From Burkholderiales bacterium (GTDB taxonomy: Bacteria; Pseudomonadota; Gammaproteobacteria; Burkholderiales; Burkholderiaceae_C), in contig CANBSV010000104.1 of NCBI GenBank assembly GCA_947372225.1, positions 1 through 9,175 of the forward strand: a stretch of DNA of 9,175 bases, in the 5' to 3' direction. Positions 6,546 through 9,175 of this stretch are shown here, piece by piece. The notes beneath the pieces are model-generated. The model made no database searches, had not been told where the DNA came from, and saw nothing but the letters and a program-made list of their open reading frames with translations. Numbering within the stretch: the first letter of the stretch is position 1; the number at the start of each line of letters is the position of its first letter. Both the position numbers and the translations under genes were made by a program.

Positions 6546-7189
6546 CGTGTGAGCGACTGGCCCGAGCGGATGCCGCCATCGCAAGCGAGCACCAGCAGCA
6601 AGTTGTTGGCCGGCATCGCCACACGCTCGCGCAAGTGCAAGCCGACCTGGGCGGCCTGCGCCAGCACATCGGCCAATGGGCGGATGCCCCAGGTGGCATC
6701 GCGCGCGCGCAGATCGGCATCAAAAGCGAGGTTGCCCGGCGACGTGGGCACATCCGCTTCCAGGTACGGCCCGTACAACACCAGCAGGCCCTGTGGCGCC
6801 AGGTGCCGCGCGGCCAGTTGCATCAGCGCAGCGCACGTGGTCCATGGAGAGATGTGCAGCATGTTGGCGCAGTAAACAACATCCACCGGCTCACTCAACG
6901 AATCCGCCAGCGCCGTCTGGCTGGCCTCATCGAGCACATCGAGCCGCAGCGCCGGGCGCACGTTCGTCAACCCCGCACACCACGCCTCGATCGACGCCGG
7001 CGAGCGCACATCCCCATCCGTCGGCTGCCACGTCCACCCCGGCAACGCCGCCGCGAAATGCGCCACATGCTGCCCGCTGCCGCTGGCGATTTCGAGCGCC
7101 TGGCCCGATGCGGGCAACAGCCGCTGCAACTGCTCGAGGATCGGCGCCTTGTTGCGATCGGCGGCGGGGGAGTGGAGGGGCAAGATCAA
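6542..7189 (-). CDS. DUF938 family, SAM-dependent methyltransferase-like protein
   Basis: A 215-residue protein of the DUF938 group, related to eukaryotic METTL26, with a class I methyltransferase fold. Numbering from the chosen start, the family opening SPAADRNKAPIL is at 7-18 and the SAM-binding loop LEIASGSGQH is at 32-41. It is followed by NMLHISPW at 109-116, LYGPY at 138-142, the conserved RD..WGIR region at about 163-170 and MPANN at 192-196. The methyl acceptor is unknown for this family. The start is uncertain. TTG at 7189 is preferred because AGGGA lies 6 bases upstream and homologues begin close to the SPAA motif. An ATG at 7258 would add 23 residues and overlap gyrB by 32 bases. 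It follows gyrB by 37 bases and overlaps the metallopeptidase start (ATGA). Confidence 0.9.
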   Translation of the reverse strand: MILPLHSPAADRNKAPILEQLQRLLPASGQALEIASGSGQHVAHFAAALPGWTWQPTDGDVRSPASIEAWCAGLTNVRPALRLDVLDEASQTALADSLSEPVDVVYCANMLHISPWTTCAALMQLAARHLAPQGLLVLYGPYLEADVPTSPGNLAFDADLRARDATWGIRPLADVLAQAAQVGLHLRERVAMPANNLLLVLACDGGIRSGQSLTR

Positions 7190-7226
7190 GGCGTTTCCCT
7201 GAAAAGCCGCCGATACCGGGTCATCG

Positions 7227-9175
7227 TCACACGTCGATGTTCGCCACCCGCAACGCATTCGTCTCGATGAAGTTGCGGCGCGGCTCGACCTCGTCGCCCA
7301 TCAGCATGGTGAACACGCGGTCGGCTTCGATGGCGTCGTCGATCTGCACGCGCAGCAAGCGGCGCACGGTGGGGTCCATGGTGGTTTCCCAGAGCTGGCT
7401 GGGGTTCATTTCGCCCAGGCCTTTGTAGCGCTGGCGGCCCACGGCGCCTTCGGCTTGCTGGATGAGCCACGCCATGGCCTGACGGAAGTCACCCACGGCT
7501 GACTGCTTCTGGCGCTCGCCCTCGCCGCGCTTGACCACCGCGTCGGCGCTGACCAGGCCCTTGAAGGTGCGCCCTGCGGTGCTGAGTGCCTCGTAATCGG
7601 CACCGTGCACGAAGTCGGCGGTGATCACGCTGCTCTTGACGTTGCCGTGGTGCATGCGGCTGATGCGCAGGATGTGCTTGTCGAGGCGGGCGTCGAATTC
7701 GGCGCTGACTTCGGCGTCGTGGAGTGCGGCCTTGAGTTCGGTGGCCGATTGCTCGGCGGCTTCGAGCGTGTCCAGATTGAGCGGCAGGCCGTTGGCCATG
7801 GCGCGCAGGGCATCGATGTCCATCCAGGCGCTCAGGCGATCGACCACGTTGTTGGCCAGCACGTACTGCTGGGCCAGCGCTTCGAGCGTTTCGCCTTGCA
7901 GCACAGGCGCGCCTTCGATGCCGGTTTCGAGGCGGGCGTCTTTCAGCGCCACGCGCAGCAGGTAGGCGTTGAGCTCGTGGCCGTCTTTGAGGTACTGCTC
8001 TTCCTTGCCGAGCTTGACCTTGTAGAGCGGGGGCTGCGCGATGTAGATGTGGCCGCGCTCGACCAGCTCGGGCATCTGGCGGAACAGGAACGTGAGCAGC
8101 AGCGTGCGGATGTGCGCGCCGTCCACGTCGGCGTCGGTCATGATGATGATGCGGTGGTAGCGCAGCTTGTCGGGGTTGAAGTCATCGCCCCCCATGCCCT
8201 TGCCGATACCGGTGCCCAGCGCGGTGATCAGCGTGAGGATTTCATTGCTGGTCAGCAGCTTTTCGTAGCGGGCCTTTTCGACGTTCAGGATCTTGCCGCG
8301 CAGGGGCAGGATCGCCTGGAACTTGCGATCACGACCTTGCTTGGCCGAGCCGCCGGCGGAGTCGCCCTCCACGATGTAGATCTCGCACAAGGCGGGGTCT
8401 TTTTCCTGACAGTCGGCAAGCTTGCCGGGCAGGCCCATGCCGTCGAGCACGCCCTTGCGACGCGTCATCTCGCGCGCCTTGCGGGCGGCCTCGCGGGCAC
8501 GCGCGGCGTCGACAATCTTGCCGACGATGATCTTGGCGTCGGTCGGGTTCTCGAGCAGGTAGTCGGTCAGCGCGCGGCTCACCACGTCTTCGACCGGGCC
8601 ACGCACTTCGCTCGACACGAGCTTGTCCTTGGTCTGGCTGCTGAACTTGGGTTCGGGCACCTTCACCGACAGCACGCAGCACAGGCCTTCGCGCATGTCA
8701 TCACCGGTGACTTCGACCTTGGCTTTCTTGGCCACTTCGGTGTCGTCGATGTACTTGTTGATCACCCGCGTCATGGCCGCGCGCAGCCCGGTCAGGTGGG
8801 TACCGCCGTCACGCTGGGGGATGTTGTTGGTGAAGCACAGCACGCTTTCGCTGTAACCATCATTCCACTGCATGGCCACATCGGTGGTGATGGTGGTGCC
8901 CTGATCACTGAGCTTTTCACCGGTGGCGCCGAAGATGGTCGGGTGCAACACCTTCTTGCCGGTGTTGATGAACTGCACGAAGCCCTTGACGCCGCCGGCG
9001 TAGGCAAAGGTGTCTTCCTTGTTGTTGCGCTCGTCGACCAAGCGGATCTTCACGCCGTTGTTCAAAAAGCTCAGCTCGCGCAGCTTCTTGGCGATGATGT
9101 CGTAGTGGAAATCGATGTTCGAGAAGATTTCCAGATCGGGCAGAAAGTGCACCTCGGTGCCGCGCTTTTCGGTGT
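7227..9175 (-). CDS. gyrB: DNA gyrase subunit B (5' end outside window)
   Basis: The B subunit of the type II topoisomerase that introduces negative supercoils using ATP. About 648 C-terminal residues are present; roughly the first 190 (most of the ATPase domain) are beyond the right edge. Visible parts include the end of the GHKL/transducer region with the block CFTNNIPQRDGGTHL (codons 8846-8792) and the K-loop block SSQTKDKLVSSEV. The Toprim domain carries the acidic EGDSAGGSA motif (about 8369-8343) and the metal-binding DADVDG (about 8135-8118). The C-terminal signature QRYKGLGEMNP is followed by the usual end ALRVANIDV. A domain insertion after Toprim is present, as in E. coli GyrB. No frame disturbance is seen. 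gyrB usually follows dnaA-dnaN near the replication origin, so those genes may lie just to the right. Confidence 0.99.
   Translation of the reverse strand, partial: TEKRGTEVHFLPDLEIFSNIDFHYDIIAKKLRELSFLNNGVKIRLVDERNNKEDTFAYAGGVKGFVQFINTGKKVLHPTIFGATGEKLSDQGTTITTDVAMQWNDGYSESVLCFTNNIPQRDGGTHLTGLRAAMTRVINKYIDDTEVAKKAKVEVTGDDMREGLCCVLSVKVPEPKFSSQTKDKLVSSEVRGPVEDVVSRALTDYLLENPTDAKIIVGKIVDAARAREAARKAREMTRRKGVLDGMGLPGKLADCQEKDPALCEIYIVEGDSAGGSAKQGRDRKFQAILPLRGKILNVEKARYEKLLTSNEILTLITALGTGIGKGMGGDDFNPDKLRYHRIIIMTDADVDGAHIRTLLLTFLFRQMPELVERGHIYIAQPPLYKVKLGKEEQYLKDGHELNAYLLRVALKDARLETGIEGAPVLQGETLEALAQQYVLANNVVDRLSAWMDIDALRAMANGLPLNLDTLEAAEQSATELKAALHDAEVSAEFDARLDKHILRISRMHHGNVKSSVITADFVHGADYEALSTAGRTFKGLVSADAVVKRGEGERQKQSAVGDFRQAMAWLIQQAEGAVGRQRYKGLGEMNPSQLWETTMDPTVRRLLRVQIDDAIEADRVFTMLMGDEVEPRRNFIETNALRVANIDV

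Noticed and set aside
6546..6584. Longer start for the metallopeptidase at 6584
   Set aside because: It adds 13 residues overlapping the neighbour and loses the ATGA junction. No ribosome site was seen for it.
5986..6753. Upstream extension of the hypothetical gene's frame, giving a 388-residue protein
   Set aside because: It overlaps the metallopeptidase and methyltransferase-like genes in another frame. The internal ATG at 5985 has a ribosome site and a clear signal peptide.
7190..7226. Possible terminator between gyrB and the DUF938 gene
   Set aside because: Only a three-base-pair stem precedes a short TTTT run, which is too weak. Read-through from gyrB is more likely.
8294..8300. Arg instead of the E. 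coli Lys447 in the GyrB quinolone region (LPLRGK)
   Set aside because: Arg is the normal residue here in many bacterial GyrB proteins, so it is not evidence of a resistance mutation.
1..9175. Mobile elements, CRISPR arrays, defence genes or tRNA/rRNA genes
   Set aside because: No inverted-repeat-bounded transposase, regular spaced repeats or structural RNA motif was found. The genes are packed core metabolism and replication genes.

Overview
The window is a chromosomal segment of a GC-rich betaproteobacterium, most likely a Burkholderiales member close to Comamonadaceae or Rubrivivax/Leptothrix relatives. This placement rests on the GC-rich codon use, the gene order ccoI-ccoS-ccoNOQP, and a GyrB that aligns well with betaproteobacterial GyrB. 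No species can be named from the sequence alone. All ten genes lie on the minus strand, so transcription runs from the right end (base 9175) to the left end (base 1). There are no tRNA or rRNA genes, mobile elements or CRISPR arrays, and no gene-free gap longer than about 110 bases.

Right part (5587-9175): the 3' two thirds of gyrB, then a tight cluster of three genes. These are a DUF938-type SAM-dependent methyltransferase-like protein, a YgjP/M48-type zinc metallopeptidase with an HELAH motif, and a small secreted proline-rich protein of unknown function. The last three overlap by ATGA stop/start junctions, so they are probably translated as a coupled unit. A GC-rich hairpin begins at the base after the last stop codon and probably marks the end of this unit.

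Left part (1-5552): the genes for the cbb3-type cytochrome c oxidase, the high-affinity terminal oxidase used at low oxygen, in the order ccoI, ccoS, ccoN, ccoO, ccoQ, ccoP. CcoI (copper P-type ATPase) and CcoS are assembly factors. CcoN is the catalytic haem-copper subunit, CcoO and CcoP are membrane-anchored c-type cytochromes that deliver electrons to it, and CcoQ is a small stabilising subunit. CcoP runs off the left edge inside its second haem-binding domain. ccoG and ccoH are not in the window.

The most informative non-coding signals are two perfect 14-base FNR/Anr boxes (TTGAT-N4-ATCAA). One lies in the intergenic region upstream of ccoI. The other lies inside the ccoS reading frame, upstream of ccoN. 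Both are almost the same distance from the downstream ATG, and both have a plausible -10 element exactly where a class II FNR promoter would have it. This suggests that oxygen limitation induces the operon twice: once from the assembly genes onward, and again for the structural subunits alone. I see no clearly new biological system. The internal FNR promoter hidden in ccoS codons and the uncharacterised three-gene cluster after gyrB are the points most worth checking.
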